Position numbers and translations under genes: made by a program
Shown here: positions 54,248-63,621 of the stretch, in pieces
Layout: the number at the start of each line of letters is the position of its first letter
Numbering within the stretch: the first letter of the stretch is position 1
The notes under the pieces: generated by a model
The model's database searches: none
The model's input: the letters and a program-made list of their open reading frames with translations, nothing else
Told to the model about the DNA's origin: nothing
Assembly (NCBI RefSeq): GCF_040358255.1
Contig: NZ_CP132938.1
Coordinates: 5,022,001 to 5,086,000 of the forward strand
From: Tunturibacter gelidoferens
GTDB lineage: Bacteria; Acidobacteriota; Terriglobia; Terriglobales; Acidobacteriaceae
Length of the DNA stretch: 64,000 nt
Reading direction: 5' to 3'

Positions 54248-55491
54248 TTCAACCCCGCCAAGCTAAATGCAGCCACCTGCCAAAGGGAATACATATCAAG
54301 TTTGGCGTAGATACTTACCGATTTGATATCGCCATGACCCAAGAAATCTGCGATCTCGATCAAGGATGACCCCTGGCGCAAGAGTTGGGTGGCGCACGCG
54401 TGCCGAAGTGAGTGAGTACCGTAATGTTTCAACGTGATCCCCAGGCTCTTCATTCGGACGCGTACAATTTTGGACAAGACCGTTTGGTTCATGGCTCGAT
54501 ACGGTGGCTTGAGAGTCACAAAAAGATGGCGACTCGAACACAATGGACGGCTGTTCCGCAGGTATCTCAACAGCGCTTCACCAACCTCAAATTGAATCGG
54601 AAATTCTTGAATCTTTCCGCCCTTACCCCTCTGGACAGAAAAAGTTTCGTTGATCCAGTCGAAGTTGTCGACCGTGAGGCCCCTAATTTCAATGCCTCTT
54701 AACCCGTATATCGAACAGAGAAATAATATCGCGGTAGTTCGCAAATCATTTGATTTTTCGTCCGCTGCGGATCTAAGCAGCCGTCTGACATCCCTCCAAC
54801 TGGGCCCCTTCGGCAGATCGTCGCTACGCGGGATCCGAGGACTCTTGATACTCCGCGCTATCTTTGCGTCGCTCAGGCCCTTGGTGCCTGTGTATTGAAA
54901 GAAAGTACGCAGAGATTGGCAGTGCGCCGCCATTGATCGTGGCTGCAGACCCATACTGCGCTTACCTTCCAGATACTCGTCGACGGTGCTAAGGGAAATC
55001 TCCGAGACCTGGTGGTGGCGTTCTCTCGCCCAAACAAGAAACTGCGAGACTTTACTTTGATGATTACGAATCGAATCCAGCGACATCTGTTGCGTGACCT
55101 TAATGAAGTGCACAAAATCCGCAAAAACTGTATCAAAAGGGTGAGTCGCAATAGCCGGCAGGACTAACCGGCTGTGAAACCGGAGCCATTTTTCGGCTGT
55201 ATTCCTAAATGTGTAAGCAGTCGAAGCTCCCACTACTCTGGTTTGATGGGATCGAATATATGAGATCCAGTCCAAAGTCGCGAGTTCAAGTTCGGCCGGG
55301 TGCACGTCGCGCAAGGTGGTCATGCCTAGCAAACGATTGATATGTAACAGACGGCTCGCAACAACGCGAACGTACGCTTTGCTTGTGCCCTGGTCGAGTA
55401 GGTGTGACAAGTAATGTTCCCGTTCTGTGCGCAAAGGGGCTTCACATTGACGCAATCGTACAAATTCCTTTTCCCGGACAGTTGCTTTCAC
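54244..55491 (-). CDS. Tyrosine recombinase (phage-integrase family)
   Basis: A 415-residue recombinase with an intact catalytic domain. After a SAM-like core-binding domain ('KVSQFLVWARERHHQVSEIS') come box I 'IYGLRGIEIRGLTVDNFDW' (Arg and Glu), 'GKGGKIQEFPIQFEVGEALL' with the beta-hairpin Lys, box II 'HYGTHSLRHACATQLLRQGS' (His-x-x-Arg) and 'EIADFLGHGDIKSVSIYAKL' with His and the nucleophile Tyr. Its stop overlaps the start of the second recombinase (ATGA), so the two are made together. The pair probably forms a mobile element or is what remains of a three-recombinase unit. No att site or cargo boundary was recognised. It starts at the ATG at 55491. Confidence 0.9.
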   Translation of the reverse strand: MKATVREKEFVRLRQCEAPLRTEREHYLSHLLDQGTSKAYVRVVASRLLHINRLLGMTTLRDVHPAELELATLDWISYIRSHQTRVVGASTAYTFRNTAEKWLRFHSRLVLPAIATHPFDTVFADFVHFIKVTQQMSLDSIRNHQSKVSQFLVWARERHHQVSEISLSTVDEYLEGKRSMGLQPRSMAAHCQSLRTFFQYTGTKGLSDAKIARSIKSPRIPRSDDLPKGPSWRDVRRLLRSAADEKSNDLRTTAILFLCSIYGLRGIEIRGLTVDNFDWINETFSVQRGKGGKIQEFPIQFEVGEALLRYLRNSRPLCSSRHLFVTLKPPYRAMNQTVLSKIVRVRMKSLGITLKHYGTHSLRHACATQLLRQGSSLIEIADFLGHGDIKSVSIYAKLDMYSLWQVAAFSLAGLK

Positions 55492-56340
55492 CTCATGCCC
55501 CCCAAGAAACTGCGCTAAATCCAGTTATTGTAAGATAACCATTCGCTATGGTAGCTCTCGACAAAAGGGGGCTTTTTGCTTCTGACGGCCAGAACTCGAT
55601 GACAACTCGACAAATAAACTGCGCAGAGAACCACAGATCCTGTCTACGCATCGTCTTGGGCCCTGTGAACCCCGATAGAACACATGCTATTTTTCGTAAC
55701 ACTAGCTCGTAGGCGTTTATAAATTGCGCCAGCTAGGCCAAAGTTGAGACTGTCAAACTCAGACTTATCATCCGCCGAAGGATAAAACCCCCTGATGTCT
55801 GCAGAAACCGTCCCTTGTGCCCGCGATCTCAATGCATTCCCAGTCTGGTCGGACATGCGCACTCTCTCTTCTCGTCTTCCTTATAAGACGCACAATTGAC
55901 GCCCTGAATCGACATCTCTCCTGCCGCTGGGCCGGCCTCTTCGACGGAGACGCCGGGTCTTGATCTTCTAAGCCATCTGCGGTTGTCTCGTCGAGCTCAA
56001 CTCTAGTATCCTCGCCTACTTCAGAGTCCTCTTATAGCATATAGATTTGTCGGACCCTGCTTTTGAACTATCACGACAGCGGCGTTTCCGGACCCTTCTT
56101 CAAGCTCCTTTGCACGCTTTCGTTCAGTTGGTTACCGATCCTTAGTTCCGGTATACTTCATGCGTAATCAGCGCGCGTGAATCGACGTAAGGCATTGAGT
56201 CCCCAATACAAATCGATCGCGGAACAAGTCCTGAAGGGGTTGTACGAATCCAAAGGCCTCTTCGCCGATAGTCGACTGACCTCTGAACACTTTGTAAAAC
56301 CATATCAAGTCAGTAATTTTCGGACCGGCATGAATTAGAC
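55492..56340. other. Gene-free stretch upstream of the recombinases
   Basis: Short frames only. The promoter of the recombinase pair should lie close to 55492. No tRNA or direct repeat was recognised. Confidence 0.4.
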
Positions 56341-56544
56341 ATGCGGATCCTCCACAAACATAAAAGCTCAGACAAGCATATGATTAGACTCTCAAAGTGG
56401 TTATTCCCAGATCGATATAGCGAAACTGCTAAGTGCGTCTCCTGTGGCGCCGTAGTCAGCAAGACACGGATGGTGCAATCGGGGTTCCAATGGTTCTGCA
56501 ATGAGAGAGAGGCCTATGAATACTGGATCAGCGCACTGCGTTAG
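56341..56544 (+). CDS. Small 'WFC' zinc-ribbon-like protein, copy 3
   Basis: At most 67 residues; a start at 56380 (MIRLSKWLFPDRYSET) matches the other family members better. It has Cys-x2-Cys in 'AKCVSCGAVVSKTRMVQSG', then 'FQWFCNEREAYEYWISALR'. It is very close to the proteins at 23803 and 34654 over the whole length. A further decayed piece ('FDWFCDKGSAHEY') follows at about 56590-56640, so the family has multiplied locally. Metal binding is likely; role unknown. Confidence 0.6.
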   Translation: MRILHKHKSSDKHMIRLSKWLFPDRYSETAKCVSCGAVVSKTRMVQSGFQWFCNEREAYEYWISALR

Positions 56545-56671
56545 ACGAGCGGCTGAGATGGAGAAAGTGGCTGGACCCGGATGAAGTGGTCATCCTTTGA
56601 CTGGTTCTGCGACAAGGGAAGCGCACGAATATTGAAGTATCACGATGCGGTAAGGGAGCGATAGCGCTGAG

Positions 56672-56836
56672 ATGCAGGAGATTGAGATAAGCCGACTTTC
56701 TTCAGAAGTGATTGAACCCCAGAAAAGACTTTATCGCCCCGAGCTAGACCTTCTCCGTCTCCTAGCCTTCGCTCTTGTTTTTGTCCATCATGCAACTCCC
56801 CCGTCATACATTCGGAGCTTTCCATTTCTCCAATGA
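56672..56836 (+). pseudogene. Acyltransferase 3 N-terminal stub
   Basis: The 54-codon frame contains 'RLYRPELDLLRLLAFALVFV' and 'HHA', which is the first helix and catalytic His of an OafA/YrhL-type acyltransferase ('RxxLDxLRxxAxxxVxxxHH'). The frame then stops after 'FPFLQ', and nothing of the other ten helices follows. It is the broken start of a gene, left next to the ruined third kinase module. Confidence 0.65.
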
Positions 56837-56930
56837 TTCTCAGATGCCGTTCGGGTGGGTCCGGCCGAGGCCTTTAACAGGTCTTCGCCGCTCCCTTTAA
56901 CAAATGGTGAGGGTAAGCGTCATTTCGAAG

Positions 56931-57742
56931 CTAAATAAGCTGGATAAATTGCTTTTGCCAGAGACCTGAAACGAAGGCGCGTATTGGTCCGACATTCAAA
57001 CAAGCCAAACGTTCGAACAAAGATGTGCGTTGGGACTGTGCTATGTTTTGTAGCTGAAGGTCTTGTACGAAGATCCAAACTTCATCAATCTCGTCTTTTG
57101 CCGCAGTCCTGATTTTCGCTTCCATTGACGCAAGATGAAGATGTTTAAAGTATACGAAGTTAGCTCATGCAGTCGCACGGCGACGATAAAAGGCACTCCG
57201 TGCGTCTGGAGTTCCTAGGTCGTGTATTCCAAAATCTGATAATCGCAGAGTTTCATCTATACTTTTCTATTGAAACGCTCACCCATCATTTGAAGCACCT
57301 TTGTGTATCTGCTGGGGTAAATGGGCGAGTCTATCCGTTAGCTCTCAGAGAGTTTACCTAAATCGCCGCTGTGCCGTTGCGGCTGCATGGAGTCGTTAGC
57401 CGATTGGAGAACTTCTGGAATCACAGATTGAAATTTTAAGATCTACAGGGCAATCTGTTCATCTTGCCAAAGATTTGTATACTGCCAGCTCCAAATGGAG
57501 AGGAGAACCAAGATTGCTCTGAAGGTCCCATTCAGGACCGCCGAACATATGACCGTGATCAATGAAGCGAACTTCTTGTGTCATGCTGGAACTTCTTCGA
57601 AAGATAGCCTGACGGGTGTCTTTGGTGATTTGCCCAGACGTCCAGGAGGTATATCCCCAAAAACGCTTCACGGTTCGTGATCATGCTGACTTTCGAAGGG
57701 CTTATGTATTCGATTGGCCGGTCTGCGCCCGATGTTTGGCCT
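56931..57742 (-). pseudogene. HipA-like kinase/DUF3037-like module, third copy, truncated and frameshifted
   Basis: The minus strand repeats the order of the two intact modules. At 57742-57470 it carries kinase pieces such as 'EYISPSKVSMITNREAFLG', 'RQAIFRRSS' and 'VRFIDHGHMFGGPEWDL'. It then shows C-terminal kinase traces such as 'RLSDFGIHDL' and the overlapping DUF3037-like start 'MKLCDYQILEYTT' followed at once by a TAG. Later comes 'LFERLACLNVGPIRAFVSG'. The kinase lacks about its first 125 residues because similarity ends at 57742, and at least two frameshifts are present. Both genes are dead. Plus-strand frames across it are antisense shadows. Confidence 0.8.
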
Positions 57743-58046
57743 ATCGTGGCTTCGGTTTCGCCACGTGACTGAGTTGTACCGTGCCTCTAGGTGCTCCTCG
57801 CCCTGATGCCCACAACTGCAACAACACGTCGAATCGGAAACCTCACTTAATTTGTGGAGTCGTCTGCATTTGCCCCGCCGGAGACAAACATCACGTGGTG
57901 AGATCCTGATCTGACAAATATCCTCTAATCGCACAGTTGTTCTCTTTTTTTCGGTCAAGTCATTCAACCGTTTCGCTCGTCCTCGGCCAGGCTTTGCCAT
58001 CGTCATGATTGCTTGAAGTCGGGAGAGCTGGCAGCTCATCCTTGGC
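57743..58046. other. Unassigned stretch with a Cys-rich, basic frame
   Basis: A minus-strand frame from about 58006 reads 'MAKPGRGRAKRLNDLTEKKR', 'TTVRLEDICQIRISPRDVC' and 'STCCCSCGHQGEEHLEARYN'. It has a basic start and six or more cysteines, like a DNA-binding or transposase-associated protein, but I do not recognise it. It runs into the third kinase remnant without a boundary, so it may be part of the rearrangement. Confidence 0.25.
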
Positions 58047-60281
58047 CTACTGAAAGTTTCCATCTCCGGAATAAACTGCCGTAATCGTGTGAAGTCCCGC
58101 GGCTAAGGATGAAGTTGAAATCGTGGCGGCACCATCTCCATTCACGACACCAGAACCAATGGTGTTCTCTCCATCCATAAATACCACGACTCCTGTTGCA
58201 CTCTTAGCTAACGTTGCTGTTATGGTGAGCATATTTCCGTAGACCGAGGGGTTTATCGATGACATAAGGCTCATGGCCGCCGCCGCTTTAACGATAGTCT
58301 GCACAAAAGGCATAGAGGTCGTAGGACCATAACTGAAATCTCCAACATAGAACGCAGTAATGGAGTGGCTGCCCACTGCGAGCCCTCCCGCGGTGATGGT
58401 CGCAGTGGCGCCCGAGATTCTGGAGGTCCCGAGGACTGTTGCGCCGTCTTTGAAGATAACCTCACCTGTGGGAGAAACTCCACCCCCACCTGAGACAGTG
58501 GCGCTGAGTGTGATTACAGTTCCGAATGAGGCTGGATTTGGAGCGGAGAACAGCGATACAACGGCCGTACCCTGTATTCCGATCAAGGGAACAGTCAGAG
58601 ACTGGCTCGGAAAGCGGATATTGTCTCCCGGATAACCCGCATACACCCAATTAGTACCAGACCCGAGGTTTGAAATCCCGCTCACCGAAAAGCTGGCAAT
58701 CTGTTGGCCAAGTTGCACGTTCAATTCTTGGAGATCAGTATTCGCAAGGTCAGTTATTCCATCGCCATTAAAATCACCTACGACTAAAGACAGTCCATTA
58801 GAGTATCCCATCTTATAGTTCAGGCGAGGTAAAAAGCTTGCAGCCCCATCCCCCAGAAGTATTGAAACGGTAGAATCGAATTGATTGCAGACCGCGAGAT
58901 CAGGAATGCCGTCCCCGTTGAAATCCCCGACTGCAATTGCATCAGGTGCAGTTCCTACTGCGACGGGAACTTGATTCTGAAAAGTACCGTTTCCATTTCC
59001 GATCATTATGGAGACTGTATTGCTGTTTCTGTTCGCGATAGCTAAGTCGAGAATGCCATCATTGTTAAGATCAGCCGTCGCCAGAGAATATGGCCCAACA
59101 CCCGTTGCCCAGGTCGTCCGTGCCTGGAAGGTCCCGTCGTCGTTGCCGATAAGTATCGAAACCGTATCGTCGGATGTATCCGCGACGGCTAGGTCAATAA
59201 CTCCGTCAGAGTTGAAATCACCCACTGCAACAGATTGAGGGCTACGGCCAGTAGTGAAAACAGAGGCTGCCTGAAACGTCCCATCGCCGTTTCCAAGAAG
59301 TATGGAGACGTCAGAGTCAGTTACATTAGCGACCACAAGATCTGCGTTGCCGTCACTATTGAAATCGCCTGTCGCAATGGACACTGGACCGCGACCGACT
59401 CCATATATCAGTTGGCTTTGAAAACTGCCATCGCCGTTACCAAGAAATACGGAAATGCAGTTTCCGTTCGTGTCCGCAACAGCTAAGTCTGAGATACCAT
59501 CCCCGTTGAAATCTCCTACCGCTATCGATTCCGGCGTATGGCCCGTCGGCCACGTGATCTGCTGCCGAAATGTTCCATCGCCATTTCCAAGTAGAACCGA
59601 AATATCATTGTCATTTTCATCGGCAACAACAAGGTCGGGTGTGCCATCGCCATTAAAATCACCTGTCGCAACAGCCCCTGGTTGGCGTCCTACACTGTAT
59701 GGTATCGCATTTGATAGGCCAATCGAAGGGTTAGACAAAGCTCCGGATCCAATTTCAAAGTTATTGGCGGTACTATCAATTAAACTTACAGCACCAGTCA
59801 ATTGCTCCCTGCCAAATGAACTTACGCTGCCAGTCAGCGTGTAGTTTCCAGGAACTCCGCTCGAACTTAGCGATGCTGTGCTCGAATACACAACACGACT
59901 CGTAACGGTCACAATGCTCGCTGTTGATTTGCTTCCCAAATTTTTCTTTGTCGCCATAAAAACGGCAAGAACGTTATTATCACCGACATTAAGTCTGGTT
60001 CGCAAAGTTGCGGTTCCACTGCTCGTTAACTGTGCCACGCCATAAGAGCCCTCACCCACAAGGCATGTAGTAATCATCTCACAAAAATAGACACGACCTT
60101 GAGTCACGGGCGCGTTGGTTCTTACGGTAGCGACAAGACTAACGAAGGTCCCTTCTGAAATTGGCCCACCAGGCGAAACGGTCAGACCAGTCGTGGTCAC
60201 TGCCGGAGCGGCGTGAAGTTGCGTGGAGACTGCGAGCACCACCAAAAGCACTCCAAAGTATCGCACTGAAGATTGACGCAT
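58047..60281 (-). CDS. Secreted FG-GAP (VCBS) repeat protein with Ig-like domains
   Basis: A 744-residue secreted protein. I chose the ATG at 60281, with AGAGGA eight bases upstream, because it gives a clean signal peptide (MRQSSVRYFGVLLVVLAVST, cut after LHAA). An Ig-like domain follows (about 25-190). Then come seven calcium-binding FG-GAP repeats (about 200-500). Each has a 'GDFNGDGxxDLxxA' type loop and 'VSILLGNGDGTF'; loops read for example 'ATGDFNGDGTPDLVVADEND' and 'AVGDFNSDGVIDLAVADTSD'. The C-terminus holds two Big_3-type Ig domains ('GEVIFKDGATVLGTSRISGA', 'GVVVFMDGENTIGSGVVNGD') and stops abruptly at 'VYSGDGNFQ', where relatives go on. It is likely truncated at a rearrangement junction. 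Adhesion or polysaccharide binding at the cell surface is plausible. Confidence 0.85.
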   Translation of the reverse strand: MRQSSVRYFGVLLVVLAVSTQLHAAPAVTTTGLTVSPGGPISEGTFVSLVATVRTNAPVTQGRVYFCEMITTCLVGEGSYGVAQLTSSGTATLRTRLNVGDNNVLAVFMATKKNLGSKSTASIVTVTSRVVYSSTASLSSSGVPGNYTLTGSVSSFGREQLTGAVSLIDSTANNFEIGSGALSNPSIGLSNAIPYSVGRQPGAVATGDFNGDGTPDLVVADENDNDISVLLGNGDGTFRQQITWPTGHTPESIAVGDFNGDGISDLAVADTNGNCISVFLGNGDGSFQSQLIYGVGRGPVSIATGDFNSDGNADLVVANVTDSDVSILLGNGDGTFQAASVFTTGRSPQSVAVGDFNSDGVIDLAVADTSDDTVSILIGNDDGTFQARTTWATGVGPYSLATADLNNDGILDLAIANRNSNTVSIMIGNGNGTFQNQVPVAVGTAPDAIAVGDFNGDGIPDLAVCNQFDSTVSILLGDGAASFLPRLNYKMGYSNGLSLVVGDFNGDGITDLANTDLQELNVQLGQQIASFSVSGISNLGSGTNWVYAGYPGDNIRFPSQSLTVPLIGIQGTAVVSLFSAPNPASFGTVITLSATVSGGGGVSPTGEVIFKDGATVLGTSRISGATATITAGGLAVGSHSITAFYVGDFSYGPTTSMPFVQTIVKAAAAMSLMSSINPSVYGNMLTITATLAKSATGVVVFMDGENTIGSGVVNGDGAATISTSSLAAGLHTITAVYSGDGNFQ

Positions 60282-61398
60282 AATATTCGTCCTCTGAGGG
60301 CCCCGCCTCTTATAATGTTTGCCCAGACCGCTCTCATAAAGTCCCGGCATCGTGTACTGGTTCTTAAATGGTGTGCTCCAATAACCGGTGGTCATGGCTT
60401 CTCGATAGCAGATCACTCTTCTTATTCTTCGGCTGATCAACGGAATTGCTTTAGAACGCTGACTTGTGCCGGCTAGTTGACTCTTTTGTCTATGGGATCG
60501 TACGCGAAGGATTAAACAACTCCTGAGCTGATCAAAGTCAAGGTCTAAGCGACTCGGTTCAGACATATCCAGTCTCCGGGAAACTTAGACGAACCACATG
60601 ACTTGGATATTCATTGATCAGCGCCCGTTTGACTTGAATTCATCTGCGAATGAAGATTTGTTTTATGGCAGGCCACTATCTCAGATATCTCTCGTCAGAT
60701 ACTAAAGCTACGAGATGAGGGCGCTATCTCGGCCTGACGTTCCCACTACGTCGACCACTCTGCAGACATCACTAAATACTGCAGACCATTCAACGTTATA
60801 TTAACGACGGAAGGAGTCTGTCTCCAAAGCGAAGCATTAAACGGCGGATGGTGGATTGTTAAACGCGGCATAAATTCACAAAAATCGTTGCTGTCCATGT
60901 CTAATTCTATGTTTTCTATCGACTTCCACTAGTCCGCTCTGCTATGAAGCCCTTTTCTGAGCACCTTGAGAAGGTGACGGACCACTGCACACACTTGGCA
61001 TCCACCATGTTGGGTATCCGGACGAGGCGTCTTGGACCACTGGTAATTACAACAACACAGAACGCATTTGGTGAATGTTGAAACTATTCCAATCTTCAAC
61101 TCATGTTCGTGAACACTCGGCCAAAGACACGCCCTCGAAGGGCGTCAATTTTTCTACGCAGCATGCGAACAAAGCGGTCGCAAGTGATTTACAGCTATTA
61201 GTACTGTTATGCATTCTTGTTTCGTCACGAACCTCGGACCGCAGACGAGTGAGGGGCCACAGAACTCCCAACTAAGCTCCGACAACTCAAATCTGAATTG
61301 ACGTGGGATTTACGCCAAAATGAAGCATAACGATAAAGAGCATATAAACGGCCAAAAGATGATTCCGGTGCCGGTAGGCAACCGACGAGAGAAGCTTC
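60282..61398. other. Gene-free stretch of 1.1 kb
   Basis: No gene is supported. The part near 60.3-60.6 kb is open on the minus strand in phase with the FG-GAP gene but lies before its signal peptide and ribosome site. I see no RNA or repeats. Confidence 0.4.
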
Positions 61399-62280
61399 TC
61401 ACTCCACTATATCGGTCTCGACCTGTATCTGATAAGTCACAGCCTGACTATAGGATCCGGACGTAGAATTCACTAACATCGTTTGAGTCGCACTGCTAAC
61501 TGGGACCGAGATCACGGGGCCACACCCCACAACACACAGAAGCGCGGCACTGCATAAGAGGAATCGTATGTTACCGGACCTCCTTGGTCTTCTCCTGATC
61601 AAAACTCCAAGCATGCCAACAATCGGGAGTCCAAGTAATCCTGCCGAGGTTGGCGTAGCTGCTGGGCTAAAGGAAGCTTTGACGATCTGCGCACTTCCGT
61701 CTCCAGAAAACGAGACGGAGGAAGGGGATAAACTGCAACTGTAGGAGGACACCTGGCAATTGAGCCGTACTACACCCGAAAATCCCTTCGTAGGGATCAC
61801 TTTTAGGTTGTCAACAAACACTTTGGGTGCAGCAACGGAGCCGGAAGGATTAGTCTGTTCCAATAGATACGGAAGTAGAGCGGAAATATTGAGAGGAGCA
61901 CTACAGCTGGCCGAAAAATTGGCTACTCCTGTGTAGCAAGCGACTAGTTGGTGATCGCCTGTGAAAAGGGCTTTTTGAGTGAAAGTTGCTATCCCGTTAG
62001 CGACAGTCACATAGCCAACCACAATGGAGTTGTCGGTCAGTGTCACACTTCCATTCGGAACGATCAACCCGTTACTGGATGTTACCTCAATCGTAAGTGG
62101 AACTGCGGTTGAGGCGAAGAGTGCTCCTGACGGCTGCTCCAACACTGTCGCAGTGGGCACTGGACGGACGAGTTGCGTCAGAGTCGCTTGAGTTGAAGCA
62201 CCCACTGATAAGGTTAGAAGTAGGAACAGCGGGGCCAGCCAGCATCTGTTGATTACGACGACATTTTTATACTCGCGCAT
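61399..62280 (-). CDS. Secreted Ig-like-domain protein
   Basis: About 293 residues from the ATG at 62280 (an alternative is 62292). A signal peptide (MREYKNVVVINRCWLAPLF, then 'LLLTLSVGASTQA') precedes a Big_3-type Ig domain: 'SGALFASTAVPLTIEVTSSN', 'PNGSVTLTDNSIVVGYVTVA' and 'FTGDHQLVACYTGVANFSAS'. A second beta domain follows ('SGVVRLNCQVSSYSCSLSPS'). A hydrophobic Gly/Leu stretch and a basic 'IRRRPRRSG' come next, then a second hydrophobic segment ending 'CVVGCGP', and a final short repeat. This C-terminal pattern is typical of acidobacterial Ig-repeat surface proteins. It is shorter than most relatives. Role unknown. Confidence 0.75.
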   Translation of the reverse strand: MREYKNVVVINRCWLAPLFLLLTLSVGASTQATLTQLVRPVPTATVLEQPSGALFASTAVPLTIEVTSSNGLIVPNGSVTLTDNSIVVGYVTVANGIATFTQKALFTGDHQLVACYTGVANFSASCSAPLNISALLPYLLEQTNPSGSVAAPKVFVDNLKVIPTKGFSGVVRLNCQVSSYSCSLSPSSVSFSGDGSAQIVKASFSPAATPTSAGLLGLPIVGMLGVLIRRRPRRSGNIRFLLCSAALLCVVGCGPVISVPVSSATQTMLVNSTSGSYSQAVTYQIQVETDIVE

Positions 62281-62406
62281 TTCAATTCCCATTGGCAACA
62301 CAAGTGGATTTTCGATCTCGAGCGAATTACCGATTCGGATGGCCCAGTTTTGTAGAGAACAGGATGGACCGCTCATCTTAGAAATCTCTCCAAAAGCCGC
62401 GACAGG

Positions 62407-62580
62407 TTACTTGGTGCCGTCTTTATTTGGCAATGTAGGGGCATCCAACCTCGCGTTGGGTGTTTGTTTTGCGAAAGATAGGAAGCCACCCATCAACCAG
62501 ATTAACAACATATAATTCACAAGAGACACCGCTGCGCTGATAAAGAACATTACAGGCGAGTGGAAGATAAGTGATTTCAT
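62407..62580 (-). CDS. Small single-span membrane protein
   Basis: A 57-residue protein. The ATG at 62580 has AGAGGA at good distance; an in-frame start at 62607 is less likely. 'MKSLIFHSPVMFFISAAVSL' and 'VNYMLLIWLMGGFL' form one or two hydrophobic spans, followed by a hydrophilic tail ('PNARLDAPTLPNKDGTK'). Not recognised. It lies upstream of the Ig-like gene on the same strand. Confidence 0.55.
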   Translation of the reverse strand: MKSLIFHSPVMFFISAAVSLVNYMLLIWLMGGFLSFAKQTPNARLDAPTLPNKDGTK

Positions 62581-62745
62581 GGCATCCTCTATGAATAGTA
62601 TCGACATTGATCCGGCAGTACCTTACTTTAAACATGCTATTGGGTTGTCTAGGCTCTCTTTGGAGATTACAGCTGCTTCACTAGGCTAGAGGTCCGATAA
62701 GGCATAAAGGTCGCTTGAATTTAAGATTAACTAATCCTTTGACTC

Positions 62746-63345
62746 TCATTCTAGGTGCCGAGAGTTGAAGTCGAAATTATAGGTTGCTCCAACTGTCGCG
62801 GATCCAGGTGTGATTCGACCGGTGGCGACGGCTGGCATGTCCCACGATTGATATTGAAAATCGACTTTGAGAGCTGTTCGATGAGTAAGGTAAAGATCTA
62901 ACCCTATCCCGGGTGAAATAACCAAGGAATCAGAGCGAATATATCTTACATTCCCAAAAATGTAACCGCCATTGAGATATGAAATTCGCCCTCTCCCAAC
63001 GAGGAAATCGATGTAGGGGCGAAAATTTCCCATTGGATACTGAAGTTTGGGACCCAAAAGAAAGCTCTTCTGACTACTGACAGATCCACGTTGGACCGGA
63101 TAGCTTCCGCGAAGCTCAACCGACGCATCTAGTTGACGAAGAGTGAGCAGAGTGAGATCGGTGCCTGAAGTGACGTCCAAGTTCTTTCCGCTCTGAAAGT
63201 CAGTGGATGTTCGCGTAGCTGCCAGAAAAGCAGAGAGCTGAAGCTTTTGGGTAGCAGTCGGTAAGCTTTGCGCCAACGAGCTGAGTGGTAAAAGGGAGAT
63301 AGCCGTGATCGTAGCTCTTTTAAGTATGGATCGTGTGTCGCTCAT
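62746..63345 (-). CDS. Outer-membrane beta-barrel protein (OmpA/porin-like, ~200 aa)
   Basis: A 199-residue protein with a signal peptide ('ATITAISLLPLSSLAQ') and then about eight alternating strands: 'LQLSAFLAATRTSTDFQS', 'LLGPKLQYPMGNFRPYIDFL', 'LVISPGIGLDLYLTHRTALK' and 'VDFQYQSWDM'. It ends 'GATYNFDFNSRHLE', close to but not exactly the usual terminal Phe. The size and pattern fit an eight-stranded outer-membrane barrel. No partner genes. Likely structural or adhesive; otherwise unknown. Confidence 0.75.
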   Translation of the reverse strand: MSDTRSILKRATITAISLLPLSSLAQSLPTATQKLQLSAFLAATRTSTDFQSGKNLDVTSGTDLTLLTLRQLDASVELRGSYPVQRGSVSSQKSFLLGPKLQYPMGNFRPYIDFLVGRGRISYLNGGYIFGNVRYIRSDSLVISPGIGLDLYLTHRTALKVDFQYQSWDMPAVATGRITPGSATVGATYNFDFNSRHLE

Positions 63346-63354
63346 TGGTTCATC

Positions 63355-63621
63355 TCATTGCCACATAGATTTACTTCTAAGATCTCGTTGAATACAAGAT
63401 ACAAAACGCCAACTATTGTTGATCAAACCTCTTGTTGATTTTTCGATCTGAATCGGGTCGCCAGGTCCGGGATCCCCACACCGTCGATGAGCCAGATTTT
63501 CGAACGAAGTCATCCTGTCCTTGTAGGCCGCCGTCTTAATATCTGCCAGATTATCTTGTCGCCCATTCAACGCCGCTGAGTTGGCTTCCAATCCTGGCAA
63601 CGCGATCGAAAAATCTCCCAT
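63355..63621 (-). pseudogene. Flagellar hook/rod protein (FlgE-like) N-terminal fragment
   Basis: An 88-codon frame with a GGAG ribosome site reads 'MGDFSIALPGLEANSAALNG', then 'NLADIKTAAYKDRMTSFENL', then 'GPGDPIQIEKSTRG'. This is the conserved start of flagellar hook and rod proteins ('xLSGLxAxSxALxxxxNNLANxxTxGYKxxxxxF', later 'GxPIQIGxGTxV'). Conserved Asn residues are changed, and after about 70 residues the frame loses the pattern. No other flagellar genes are near. It is a decayed stub. Confidence 0.65.
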
